Positions 1 to 7,669 of a stretch of DNA of 34,330 nucleotides are shown here, in pieces. The position numbers were made by a program, and so were the translations under genes. Each line of letters opens with the position of its first letter. Position 1 is the first letter of the stretch. This stretch comes from Pseudonocardia sp. KRD291 (GTDB lineage: Bacteria > Actinomycetota > Actinomycetes > Mycobacteriales > Pseudonocardiaceae). Location of the stretch: positions 1 to 34,330 of the forward strand of contig NZ_JADQDD010000026.1 in the NCBI RefSeq assembly GCF_019263595.1. Reading direction: 5' to 3'. The notes under the pieces were generated by a model. That model made no database searches. It saw only the letters and a list, made by a program, of their open reading frames with translations, and was not told where the DNA came from.

Positions 1-315
1 GTGATCGATCCGACGCATGATTTCGGGAAGAACACCCGGCACGGGCTGGCGTTGTTGCGTCATGCTGACCGGCTGGTGGCCACGGGGTGGCCGGTGTTGA
101 TGTCGTTGTCGCACAAGGATTTCATTGGCGAGACGCTGGATGTCGAGCTGTCCGGGCGCACGGAGGGGACGTTGGCGGCGACCGCGTTGGCTGCGTGGGC
201 GGGGTCGCGGGTGTTCCGGGCGCACGATGTCCGGGCGACCCGGCGTGTGGTGGAGATGGTGGCCAGTGTGGCCGGGACGCGGCAGCCGTCGCGGGGTGTG
301 CGCGGCCTGGCGTAG
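1..315 (+). CDS. folP2: Dihydropteroate synthase homologue (FolP2-like), C-terminal part
   Basis: Only the last 104 codons are present; the gene begins left of the window, so the GTG at position 1 is not its start. The segment reads as the C-terminal part of the DHPS TIM barrel: DPTHDFGKNT near the start, then SHKDFIGETL, which corresponds to the SRKSFIG-type substrate-binding loop of DHPS, and RVFRAHDV, the RxHDV-like motif at the end. DHPS condenses p-aminobenzoate with pterin diphosphate in folate synthesis. The neighbour is gpgS, and that order is the Mycobacterium folP2-gpgS arrangement, where FolP2 is a paralogue of the folate enzyme with doubtful DHPS activity. The stop codon TAG at 313-315 merges into the gpgS ribosome-binding site, so the two are co-transcribed. 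Codons here end in G more often than in the catabolic genes further right. Family assignment is secure; folP versus folP2 rests on context. Confidence 0.85.
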   Translation: MIDPTHDFGKNTRHGLALLRHADRLVATGWPVLMSLSHKDFIGETLDVELSGRTEGTLAATALAAWAGSRVFRAHDVRATRRVVEMVASVAGTRQPSRGVRGLA

Positions 316-326
316 GAGGGGACCGG

Positions 327-1277
327 ATGGAACGGGAGCTGGAGGCGTGGTTCGCCCGCCGCACGTGGCAGTCCCCGGTCCTCGGGGCTGAGGAGCTGTC
401 TGCTCTCAAGCGGGGGCGTCGGGTGTCGGTGGTGCTGCCGGCGTTGAACGAGGAGGCGACGGTCGGGGCGATCGTGGCCGAGTTGGTGCCGTTGACGTGT
501 GGGCCGGCGCCGTTGGTCGACGAGGTGGTGGTCGTGGACTCCGGGTCGAGTGACCGGACGATGGCGGTGGCGGCCGCGGCCGGGGCACGCGTCGTCGAGT
601 GCGCTGCGGTGCTTCCGGAGGTGGCGGTGCGGCCGGGTAAGGGTGAGGTGCTGTGGCGATCGCTGGCGGTGACGTCGGGGGATGTCGTGGTGTTCCTGGA
701 CTCGGATCTGGTCGAGTTCGATGCCGGGTTCGTGCCGGCCCTGCTGGAGCCGTTGTTGACCGCGGACGGGGTCTGTTTTGTCAAGGGCTTCTACCGGCGT
801 CCTCTGCGTGTTCGTGACGGCGAGTCAGACACCGGGGGTGGGCGGGTGACCGAGCTGTTGGTGCGGCCCCTCCTGGCGGCGCTGTGTCCGCGTCTGTGCG
901 GGGTGATCCAGCCCCTCGGGGGGGAGTATGCGGCCACGCGTGGGCTGCTCGAGTCGGTGCCGTTCGCTCCGGGGTACGGGGTGGAGATCGGGTTGTTGAT
1001 GGACACCGAGGCCGGGCGGGGGCTGGACGCGCTGGCCCAGGTGAACCTCGGGGTGCGTAAGCATCGGAACCGGACACTGCTGGAGCTGGGGGTGATGTCG
1101 CGCCAGATCGTGTCCGCGATGTTCACCCGCGCGCGGTGTCCTGACATTGGAGGGGCGATCACCCAGTTCCACCAGGCGGGCGACGACTGGGTGCCGGTCA
1201 GCCACGACGTCGAGGTCCGGGACCGGGCACCGATGGGTGAGCTCCTGACCGGAGCCATCGACGGGCCGTTCTGCTGA
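327..1277 (+). CDS. gpgS: Glucosyl-3-phosphoglycerate synthase GpgS
   Basis: Retaining GT-A glycosyltransferase (GT81) of 316 aa that transfers glucose from a nucleotide sugar to 3-phosphoglycerate, the first step towards glucosylglycerate and methylglucose lipopolysaccharide. Visible features: PALNEE at residues 38-43, VVVVDSGSSDRT in the nucleotide-binding fold at 67-78, PGKGEVLWR near 103-111, and the metal-binding DSD at 125-127 inside VVFLDSDLV. The later GGEYAATR and GYGVEIGLL stretches are also typical of the family. The ATG at 327 was chosen because GGAGGGG lies six bases upstream, overlapping the folP2 stop; the frame is open further upstream but there it only shadows folP2. Length matches mycobacterial GpgS. 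It is a housekeeping gene and probably marks the left border of the catabolic region. Confidence 0.93.
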   Translation: MERELEAWFARRTWQSPVLGAEELSALKRGRRVSVVLPALNEEATVGAIVAELVPLTCGPAPLVDEVVVVDSGSSDRTMAVAAAAGARVVECAAVLPEVAVRPGKGEVLWRSLAVTSGDVVVFLDSDLVEFDAGFVPALLEPLLTADGVCFVKGFYRRPLRVRDGESDTGGGRVTELLVRPLLAALCPRLCGVIQPLGGEYAATRGLLESVPFAPGYGVEIGLLMDTEAGRGLDALAQVNLGVRKHRNRTLLELGVMSRQIVSAMFTRARCPDIGGAITQFHQAGDDWVPVSHDVEVRDRAPMGELLTGAIDGPFC

Positions 1278-1334
1278 GCTGAGTTCACTCGACAGTTCGG
1301 CCTAACCCGAGCCCGAGCACTCAACCCGATAGCT

Positions 1335-1351
1335 CTCCGGACGCGCCGGAG
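1335..1351 (+). terminator. Small hairpin after gpgS
   Basis: CTCCGG (1335-1340) and CCGGAG (1346-1351) form a 6-bp stem with a 5-base loop, 58 bases after the gpgS stop. There is no T-run. It is a weak candidate terminator for folP2-gpgS. Confidence 0.3.
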
Positions 1352-1375
1352 CGGTTCGGCTTCACCGCGTAGGCC

Positions 1376-1393
1376 ATCTACGTTCGCGTTGAT
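1376..1393 (+). promoter_or_regulatory. Operator A, RTYTAC-N6-GTNRAY family
   Basis: ATCTAC-GTTCGC-GTTGAT. This 18-bp inverted repeat matches the sites in front of several other catabolic units here. A TAAGCT -10-like hexamer (1393-1398) shares its last base, and the SDR start codon lies 42 bases downstream of the operator. No good -35 is visible. Likely a repressor site for the SDR gene at 1436. Confidence 0.6.
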
Positions 1394-1435
1394 AAGCTCG
1401 GCGGACTTTGAACCTCGACGATGAGGAGATCGCTG

Positions 1436-2269
1436 ATGTCCGGAGCACTGGAAGGCAGGGTCGCACTGGTGACCGGGGCTGCGCGAGGCCAGGGCCGTAG
1501 CCACGCTGTGCGACTGGCCGAGGAAGGCGCAGACGTCATCGCGGTGGACATCTGCGCGCAGATCGCGTCGGTGGAGATCCCGATGTCTACCCAGGACGAT
1601 CTCGACGAGACCGTGCGCCAGGTCGAGGCTCTGGACCGACGCATCGTCGCGTCGGTCGCCGACGTTCGTGACGGGCTCGCCCTGAGAGAGGCGGTGCAGG
1701 CAGGTGTCGCCGAGTTCGGCCGACTCGACGTGGTGTGCGCCAACGCCGGCGTCTACGCCCTCACCCTTGACGAACCGACCGATCCGGTCGAACGTCGGCA
1801 GTTCTGGCAGGACACCATCGACGTCAACCTCACCGGTGTGTGGAACACCGTCGACGCCGCGGCTCCGGCCATGATCGAGGCCGGGAACGGTGGGGCCATC
1901 GTGCTCACCGCTTCGACGGCGGCGTCGAAGTCGGCCGCGAACCAGAGCCTGGCGATGAACGCCTACACCGCGGCCAAGCACGGCGTCGTCGGCCTGATGC
2001 GCAACTTCGCGGTCGACCTGGCTCCGCACATGATCAGGGTCAACACCGTCCACCCGACAGGCGTCCATACACCGATGGTCGAGAACGAGGTGGTCGAGCG
2101 GTACATGACGGCGAACTCGGGCTTTGCCAAGCTCGTGCAGAACACGCTGCCGGTACCGGCGGTGGATCCGGTGGACATCAGCAACGCGATCGTCTTCCTG
2201 GCCTCCGACGCGGGTCGCTACGTCACCGGTGTTCAGCTGCCGGTCGACGCGGGCTTCCTGGTCAAGTAG
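1436..2269 (+). CDS. Mycofactocin-coupled SDR family oxidoreductase
   Basis: Short-chain dehydrogenase/reductase of 277 aa. The Rossmann glycine motif is TGAARGQG (13-20) and the catalytic residues are S160, Y177 and K181 (YTAAKHG). Between the second beta strand and its helix sits the extra segment of about 30 residues ending in DDLDETVRQVEALDRRI (54-70). That insertion marks the mycofactocin-coupled SDR family, which includes carveol dehydrogenase: nicotinoproteins that hold NAD(H) tightly and pass electrons to mycofactocin. It probably oxidises a secondary alcohol to a ketone. ATG 1436 was chosen because GAGGAG (1423-1428) is correctly spaced; the in-frame ATG at 1421 has no ribosome-binding site. 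It converges on the acyl-CoA ligase at 2320 with a 50-bp gap. It is close in sequence to the SDR at 26641-27462. Confidence 0.88.
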   Translation: MSGALEGRVALVTGAARGQGRSHAVRLAEEGADVIAVDICAQIASVEIPMSTQDDLDETVRQVEALDRRIVASVADVRDGLALREAVQAGVAEFGRLDVVCANAGVYALTLDEPTDPVERRQFWQDTIDVNLTGVWNTVDAAAPAMIEAGNGGAIVLTASTAASKSAANQSLAMNAYTAAKHGVVGLMRNFAVDLAPHMIRVNTVHPTGVHTPMVENEVVERYMTANSGFAKLVQNTLPVPAVDPVDISNAIVFLASDAGRYVTGVQLPVDAGFLVK

Positions 2270-2319
2270 CCCTGACGAGGGCGGCTGGGTACTCGTGCGC
2301 GGCTCCGCAGGATCCGTGC

Positions 2320-4011
2320 TCAGTCCGCGACGGTCGTCAGCGCGGCAAGCTCCTTGCGCAGGTCCACCTTGTTGATCTTGGTGGCGGACATGGGCCACTC
2401 GGACGCGGTCTTGAAATGGACGGCGCGGGGAACTTTGAAGCTTGCGATCTTCCCCCGGCACCAGGCGATGATCTCGTCGGCGTCCAGGGCGACGCCCTGC
2501 TCGATCTCGATGAACGCGACCGGGACCTCGTCGAGCAGGTCGTCCGGCATGCCGACGACCTCGGCGACCCGGATGTGCGGGTGGGTGCACAGGAACGCTT
2601 CAACCTCGATCGCCGGTACGTTCTCGCCGCCTACCTTGAGCATGTCCTTGAGTCTGCCCTCGAAGGAGATGCGCCCGGCATCGTCCATCCGGTACAGGTC
2701 GCCGGAGTGCAGCCACCCCTCGTCGTCGATCGTCGCGGCGGTGCGTTCGGGGTCGCGGTAGTAGCCGTCCATCTGCAGGTACCCGCGAATGAGGATCTCT
2801 CCGATGGTGTGCGGCGGCACATCCTGGCCGGTCTCCGGGTCGATGATCCGTACCTCGACCCCGCTGACGGGCTTGCCGCCGGTGGTCGCGCGGGCCTCCT
2901 GGTCGTCGTCGAGCGGGGACATCGCGTAGTAACCGGACAGCTCGGACATTCCGCATCCGTTGATGTGGGCAGCTCCGGGGAACATCGCCTGGATGCGCCG
3001 GAGGAAGGCCGGGGGCCCGATGAGGCTCAGTGCGCTGACGTTCGGGATCGCGGTCGGATCGAACCCCTTCGCGCCCTCCAGGCCCAGCATCACCGCCTGG
3101 AACCAGGGCCACAGCGAGGTGACGTCGTGCTCGACGATCTGCTCCCACGCGATGTCCGGGCGGAAATGTGAGTCGGTGACGAACGTGCCACCCAGTCCGA
3201 TCGAGGCGAGGAAGACCTGCATGCATGCGATGTGGAACATCGGGGCCGGGCACCAGAACACGTTCCGCTCTCCGAGCGGGACGTTCTCCCTCATCCGGCC
3301 CATGCTCCCGCGTGAGATGGCCTCGTGGCTGATCATGCAGCCCTTGGGATGGGCGGTGGTTCCCGACGTGTACATCACCAGAGCGACGTCGCGGGAGCTC
3401 ACCCGGGCTCTGGCGGTGCTCACGACGGACGGGTCGACGTCGTCCGCGCGGACCAGGAACTCGTCCGGGCCCAGGAAGGGGCCACCTCCCCGGCCGTGCA
3501 GCATGACCAGGTTCCGCAACGCCGGGGCCTCGGCGAACGCCCCCTCACGCGAGTCGGCCGCCTCCACCGAGGCGGCTGAGGGGAGGGCCTCGGTGAGGAT
3601 CCTGCGGAAATCGGTGTGTTCGGCGATGCGGTCCGTAGTCAGCACGACCCGGAGCCGGGCGTGGTCGATGACGTATCCGAGCTCGGCGCTGCGGTAGCGG
3701 GCGTTCAACGGCACGACCACCGCGCCGAGCATGCCGGCACCGAAGAGGGCCTCGGCGAACTCGGGAGCGTTGGGCATGAGTACGCCCACGTGGTCGCCCC
3801 GGCGTACCCCGAGCCCGTACAGCGCCCTGGCCACCCGGGTGGACTTCTCGAGCAGCTCGGCGTAGCTGAGTCGCACCCCCGGGAACGCCAACGCCGTCCG
3901 GTCGGGACACGTGTGCGCCGAGCGGACCAGGAGGTCGGCGATGGGCACGCTCTCGCTGAAGACCACCGGACCTGCGACCGGTCGTGCGTCGTCGGTGCTG
4001 GCGCGCTGCAT
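2320..4011 (-). CDS. AMP-forming acyl-CoA synthetase (FadD-like)
   Basis: ANL-superfamily ligase of 563 aa that activates a carboxylic acid to its CoA thioester through an acyl-adenylate. Motifs: phosphate-binding loop MYTSGTTAHPKG (213-224), GWLHSGDLY with the ribose-binding Asp, the hinge region GRLKDMLKVGGENV, and a C-terminal SATKINKVDLRKEL that carries the catalytic lysine. No transit peptide or membrane segment is seen. ATG 4011 was chosen because GGGAGG lies about nine bases upstream; the frame stays open a further 48 codons but that overlaps the MFS gene. It follows the MFS gene on the same strand after 62 bases, so the pair looks like an uptake-and-activation unit for an organic acid. 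The substrate cannot be named: the fold covers aromatic, alicyclic and fatty acids. Confidence 0.88.
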   Translation of the reverse strand: MQRASTDDARPVAGPVVFSESVPIADLLVRSAHTCPDRTALAFPGVRLSYAELLEKSTRVARALYGLGVRRGDHVGVLMPNAPEFAEALFGAGMLGAVVVPLNARYRSAELGYVIDHARLRVVLTTDRIAEHTDFRRILTEALPSAASVEAADSREGAFAEAPALRNLVMLHGRGGGPFLGPDEFLVRADDVDPSVVSTARARVSSRDVALVMYTSGTTAHPKGCMISHEAISRGSMGRMRENVPLGERNVFWCPAPMFHIACMQVFLASIGLGGTFVTDSHFRPDIAWEQIVEHDVTSLWPWFQAVMLGLEGAKGFDPTAIPNVSALSLIGPPAFLRRIQAMFPGAAHINGCGMSELSGYYAMSPLDDDQEARATTGGKPVSGVEVRIIDPETGQDVPPHTIGEILIRGYLQMDGYYRDPERTAATIDDEGWLHSGDLYRMDDAGRISFEGRLKDMLKVGGENVPAIEVEAFLCTHPHIRVAEVVGMPDDLLDEVPVAFIEIEQGVALDADEIIAWCRGKIASFKVPRAVHFKTASEWPMSATKINKVDLRKELAALTTVAD

Positions 4012-4073
4012 GGGTGTCCCCCTCCCGGGGATGGCCCCGGCTGGATCACGGTATCGGTCGGACGAGCTCGGGA

Positions 4074-5423
4074 TCAGTCCTCGAGCGCTGTCCGGTGCTG
4101 GTCCCGGTGCGCGCGGCTGATGGCCAGGAGACCGACCAGGCTGATCAGCCCGCACCCGAGGGTGTAGTAGGCGGCGGAGAGCGGATCGCCGGTCGCGTCC
4201 GCGATGGCGGTGATGGCGTACGGCGCGGTGCCGCCGAAGATCGCCACGGTGAGGGCGTAGGTCAAGGAGACCCCCGCCGCGCGGTTACGGGTTCGGAAGC
4301 GCTCGGACATGAAGGCGGGCATGGGGCCGCCGACGACCCCGATGAGCACGCCGGCCACGAACAGCGCGAGGAGCCCGCCACCGAAACCCAACCCGATCAG
4401 CATGTACATCGGGTAGGACAGCACGACGACGCCGATCGTCCCGGCGAGCAGGATCGGGCGCCTGCCGATCCTGTCGGACAGGGCGCCGAACAGGGGCATC
4501 GTCGCTCCGCCGACCAGGCCGGTGACCAACGCCAGCACCGAGGACTGGGTGAACGTCATCTGGTAGCTCTTCGACAGGAAGGTCGGCATCCCCACCATGA
4601 AGGTGTTGCCGATCGCGTTGTAGACGACCACCACGGCTGCGGTGGCGAGCAGGTAGCCGAGCGGGCGCCGGACCAGTGCGGGTGTCCGCACGCCCGTCCC
4701 GGAGGTGGTCTCGCGCTCCGCGACGAGCTCCTTGAAGTGGGGCGTCTCGTCGACCTTGAGCCGGATGTAGACGACCACGATGCCCATCGGGAGGGCGAGC
4801 AGGAAGGCGACCCGCCAGCCCCATGAGGCCAGGGCCTCGGGGGACAGGGCCAACGACAGCACCGTGGCGACGCCTCCGCCGAGGACGTAGCCCAGCGTCG
4901 TGCCGGTGAAGGACCACGCACCGTACGCGCCGCGCTTGCCGGGTGGGGCGGACTCGACCATGAGGGACACGGCCCCGCCCATCTCTCCACCCGCCGAGAT
5001 GCCCTGCACGACGCGGCAGAGGGTCAGCAGGATCGGAGCGAGGGCGCCGACGGCCGCGTGGGTCGGCAGCACGCCGATCGCCGCCGTCGCCAGCGCCATC
5101 ATGGTGATGATCAGCAGCAGGACCGGTCTGCGGCCCCAACGGTCGGTCAGCGGTCCGAAGACGGCCGCACCGAGCGGGCGCAGGAAGAAGGCGAGCGCGA
5201 AGACCAGGAATGTCGACAGAACGCTGGCGGTCGAACTCACGGAGGGAAAGAAGATCGGAGCGATGATCGGCGCCATGTAGGCGTAGATCGCGAACTCGTA
5301 CCACTCCACGAGGTTGCCGAGGGAGCCGGCCACGAGCGCCCGTCGAGAAGCCTTGATGTCAATGATCTGCGTGGCCGCCGTCGCCGATTGAATCGGCGCG
5401 CTCCCCACGTCGTCGACCGACAC
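4074..5423 (-). CDS. MFS transporter, metabolite:H+ symporter (MHS) type
   Basis: Integral membrane protein of about 449 aa with twelve hydrophobic segments visible by eye. The N-terminal ASRRALVAGSLGNLVEWYEF and the loop GPLTDRWGRRPVL between helices 2 and 3 are typical of the MHS family (KgtP/ShiA/ProP relatives), which import organic acids or betaines with protons. A second such loop, GALSDRIGRRPILL, lies in the C-terminal half. Start choice: GTG 5423 is preceded by AGGAGG four bases upstream, the same spacing as in the BVMO gene at 7575; an upstream in-frame GTG at 5462 has no ribosome-binding site. Downstream on the same strand is a CoA ligase, so the cargo is probably the acid that ligase activates. 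No member of the 18-bp operator family lies upstream. Confidence 0.85.
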   Translation of the reverse strand: MSVDDVGSAPIQSATAATQIIDIKASRRALVAGSLGNLVEWYEFAIYAYMAPIIAPIFFPSVSSTASVLSTFLVFALAFFLRPLGAAVFGPLTDRWGRRPVLLLIITMMALATAAIGVLPTHAAVGALAPILLTLCRVVQGISAGGEMGGAVSLMVESAPPGKRGAYGAWSFTGTTLGYVLGGGVATVLSLALSPEALASWGWRVAFLLALPMGIVVVYIRLKVDETPHFKELVAERETTSGTGVRTPALVRRPLGYLLATAAVVVVYNAIGNTFMVGMPTFLSKSYQMTFTQSSVLALVTGLVGGATMPLFGALSDRIGRRPILLAGTIGVVVLSYPMYMLIGLGFGGGLLALFVAGVLIGVVGGPMPAFMSERFRTRNRAAGVSLTYALTVAIFGGTAPYAITAIADATGDPLSAAYYTLGCGLISLVGLLAISRAHRDQHRTALED

Positions 5424-5513
5424 GACTCCTCCTGCGTTGCTCGGCCCGAGCGTCTCTGTCACGGGCTCAGATAACCGTTCGTGCGCATTGCCCGATCGGG
5501 TGTGTCGACGGCC

Positions 5514-5542
5514 ACGCTGACACGGCCTCGGCGCGTTGTCAA
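5514..5542 (-). promoter_or_regulatory. Candidate promoter of the MFS-ligase unit
   Basis: On the minus strand TTGACA (5542-5537) is followed after 17 bases by CAGCGT (5519-5514), about 90 bases before the MFS start. The -35 is perfect, the -10 is poor. Confidence 0.35.
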
Positions 5543-5627
5543 CGCCTTAGTGAGCGCTGCAAAAAATGGTGAGCAGCGGCCTCGCGGGCACGCTGAACGA
5601 CCGGATCTCGGCAGCTCAAGACCCGTG

Positions 5628-5652
5628 ATCGTCAATTAACGATATATTATCG
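5628..5652. promoter_or_regulatory. AT-rich double dyad between BVMO and MFS genes
   Basis: ATCGTCAATTAACGAT (5628-5643) is a 16-bp palindrome with one mismatched pair. It runs into CGATA-TAT-TATCG (5640-5652), which overlaps the BVMO stop codon at 5647-5649. This is the most AT-rich spot in the window. It may be an operator for the MFS unit or a transcription stop for the BVMO gene; the sequence does not decide. Confidence 0.4.
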
Positions 5653-7575
5653 GATCGTGTAGTCGGACAGGTCGAGTTCCTTGGTCATCTGCCAGTACTC
5701 CGCGTTCAGGAACGGCATTACGAAGATGACTCGACCACGCGAGTTGCGGTAGTACGTCTGCATTCCCGGATGGGTCCAGACGGTCCGGTCGTGGGTGTCG
5801 TCCACGAGCTCGTTGTAGGTCGCGGTGACGTCCGCACGCGCATCCAGAGCGCTGATCCCGCGGTCGAACATCGTCGTGATCAGCCCCCGCACATACCGCA
5901 TCTGTACTTCCATGAAGTAGAGGAAGCTGCCGCTGCCGGGGAACGAGTTCGGTCCGCCCAGCATGAAGAAGTTGGGGAAACCCGGAACGGACACGCCCAG
6001 GTAGGCCTTCGGGTTGTCGTCCTCCCAGACCTCGCTCAGCCGTGCCCCGCCGACACCGCGGACGTCGACGCTGGACAGGAACCGCGCGGCGTGGAAGCCG
6101 GTCGCCCAGATGACGACGTCGGCAGGTAGCTCGGCGCCGGCGGACGTGACGATGCCATCGGGTCGTACCTCGGCCACGGAGTCCGTCACCAGGTCGACGT
6201 CGTCGCGGCGGATCGTCGCGAACCAGCCGTTGTCGAGCAGGATGCGCTTGCCGAAGGGTGGGTAGCCCGGCAGCGACTTCTCGATCAGGTCCGGCCGGCC
6301 GGCCAGCTGGTCGGTCAGGTACCGGGTGAAGAACTCGCGGTGCCCGTCGTTGCGGGCGTTGACCGAGCGCTCGGGGTGCTCCCACTCCGGGTCGACCCGC
6401 AGGGCCTCGATCACCTTGTCGCCGAACTGCCAGAACAGCCGGGTCCAGTACCACGCGAAGTACAGCGAGCAGCTCTGCAGCAGGCGGCGCAGCTCGGGGG
6501 TGATGGGCTGCAGGAACTTGTCGAACGGGGCGACCCACTGCGGAGAGCGCTGGACGATCGTCAGGTGACCGACCCGGTCCGCGATCGCGGGCGAGATCTG
6601 CATGGAGCTCGCACCCGCCCCCACGATGACGACCCGCTTGCCGTCGAGGTCCAGGTCCTCGGGCCACTGCGACGAGTGGAACTGCGTGCCGGTGAACGTG
6701 TCGCGGCCGGGCACATCGGGCAACCGCGGCCGGTTCAGCGAGCCGACGCCGGTCAGCACGATGTCGGCGGCCAGGGTCTCCTCGACCCCACCGGTGCGGA
6801 CACGCACGGTCCACTTGGTGCGATCCTCGTCGTAGGTCGCCGAGAGAACCTCGGTGTTGTACCGGACGCGCTGGTCGGCGCCGAGATCCTTCAGCGTCTG
6901 CGCGAAGTAGCGCTGGATGTCGTCACGCAGCTCGAAATGCTTGCCCCAGTCGTTGCGGGCGAACGAGAACGAGTACAGGTGGCTCGGGGTGTCGACACCG
7001 GCACCGGGATAGGTGTTCGTCCACCAGACCCCGCCCGCGTCGGGCTGGCGTTCCAGGATCTCGTAGTCGACTCCCATGTCCTCGAGCTGGTGCGCGGCAG
7101 CGAGGCCCGCCACCCCGGTGCCGATCAGAAGGATCTTGAAGCCCTCCGGGGCGTGCACCGGCGGCAGCGCGAGCTCGGGCTGGTCGGGGTCGATCCGGCG
7201 GGCGACCTCGGAGGCCAGCATCTCGCCCTGCTCGACACCCACCGGCTCGCCCATGCAGACGCTCATCATGCGCGCGGTCAGTTCGGGGGAGGGAGCGGTG
7301 ATCGCCGGCCTCTCGCCGTCCTGTATCCGGAGCACGACCCCCACGGAGGCCTCGCGGATCTCCGCCTGTACCGGCTCGGGGAGGCCGCCGGAGTCGTGGT
7401 CGACCAGGCCCTTGCCACGGGTGGGGAGGTACGGGGCGGCGAGCCAGCGCTCATCGCCGCTGAACTGGAAGAGCACCATGAGCAGGCTCGGCACGTTCGC
7501 GACGTCGACGGCGGCGCGCACCTGTTCCTCGGTCATCCGCTCGGTCGTGGCACCCGTGGCGGTGGGGTCGTCCAT
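5647..7575 (-). CDS. Baeyer-Villiger monooxygenase, 4-hydroxyacetophenone monooxygenase-like
   Basis: Flavoprotein monooxygenase of 642 aa using FAD, NADPH and O2 to convert ketones to esters or lactones. An N-terminal extension of about 140 residues precedes the FAD fold, as in 4-hydroxyacetophenone monooxygenase (about 640 aa). Motifs: FAD-binding GTGVAG (152-157), the BVMO fingerprint FTGTQFHSSQWP (294-305, a full match to FxGxxxHxxxWP), the NADPH-binding GAGASS (319-324), and ATGFH later on. ATG 7575 has AGGAGG four bases upstream. Downstream of the acyl-CoA carboxylase by 94 bp on the same strand, it may be the last gene of the ligase-carboxylase transcript or have its own promoter. The ketone substrate is unknown; the family takes aryl and cyclic ketones. 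Confidence 0.9.
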   Translation of the reverse strand: MDDPTATGATTERMTEEQVRAAVDVANVPSLLMVLFQFSGDERWLAAPYLPTRGKGLVDHDSGGLPEPVQAEIREASVGVVLRIQDGERPAITAPSPELTARMMSVCMGEPVGVEQGEMLASEVARRIDPDQPELALPPVHAPEGFKILLIGTGVAGLAAAHQLEDMGVDYEILERQPDAGGVWWTNTYPGAGVDTPSHLYSFSFARNDWGKHFELRDDIQRYFAQTLKDLGADQRVRYNTEVLSATYDEDRTKWTVRVRTGGVEETLAADIVLTGVGSLNRPRLPDVPGRDTFTGTQFHSSQWPEDLDLDGKRVVIVGAGASSMQISPAIADRVGHLTIVQRSPQWVAPFDKFLQPITPELRRLLQSCSLYFAWYWTRLFWQFGDKVIEALRVDPEWEHPERSVNARNDGHREFFTRYLTDQLAGRPDLIEKSLPGYPPFGKRILLDNGWFATIRRDDVDLVTDSVAEVRPDGIVTSAGAELPADVVIWATGFHAARFLSSVDVRGVGGARLSEVWEDDNPKAYLGVSVPGFPNFFMLGGPNSFPGSGSFLYFMEVQMRYVRGLITTMFDRGISALDARADVTATYNELVDDTHDRTVWTHPGMQTYYRNSRGRVIFVMPFLNAEYWQMTKELDLSDYTIR

Positions 7576-7669
7576 CTGTCCTCCTAGCTGGTGGCGGTGA
7601 TCGCCTCGGTGCGTTCCGCCGGCTGCGCGTTCGGTCGGGCGCCGACGTGGTCGGCGGTGTGTGGCGTGA

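Noticed and set aside
791-2590. Long minus-strand open frame across gpgS and the SDR
   Set aside because: It crosses two well-supported genes and a promoter region and shows no family resemblance.
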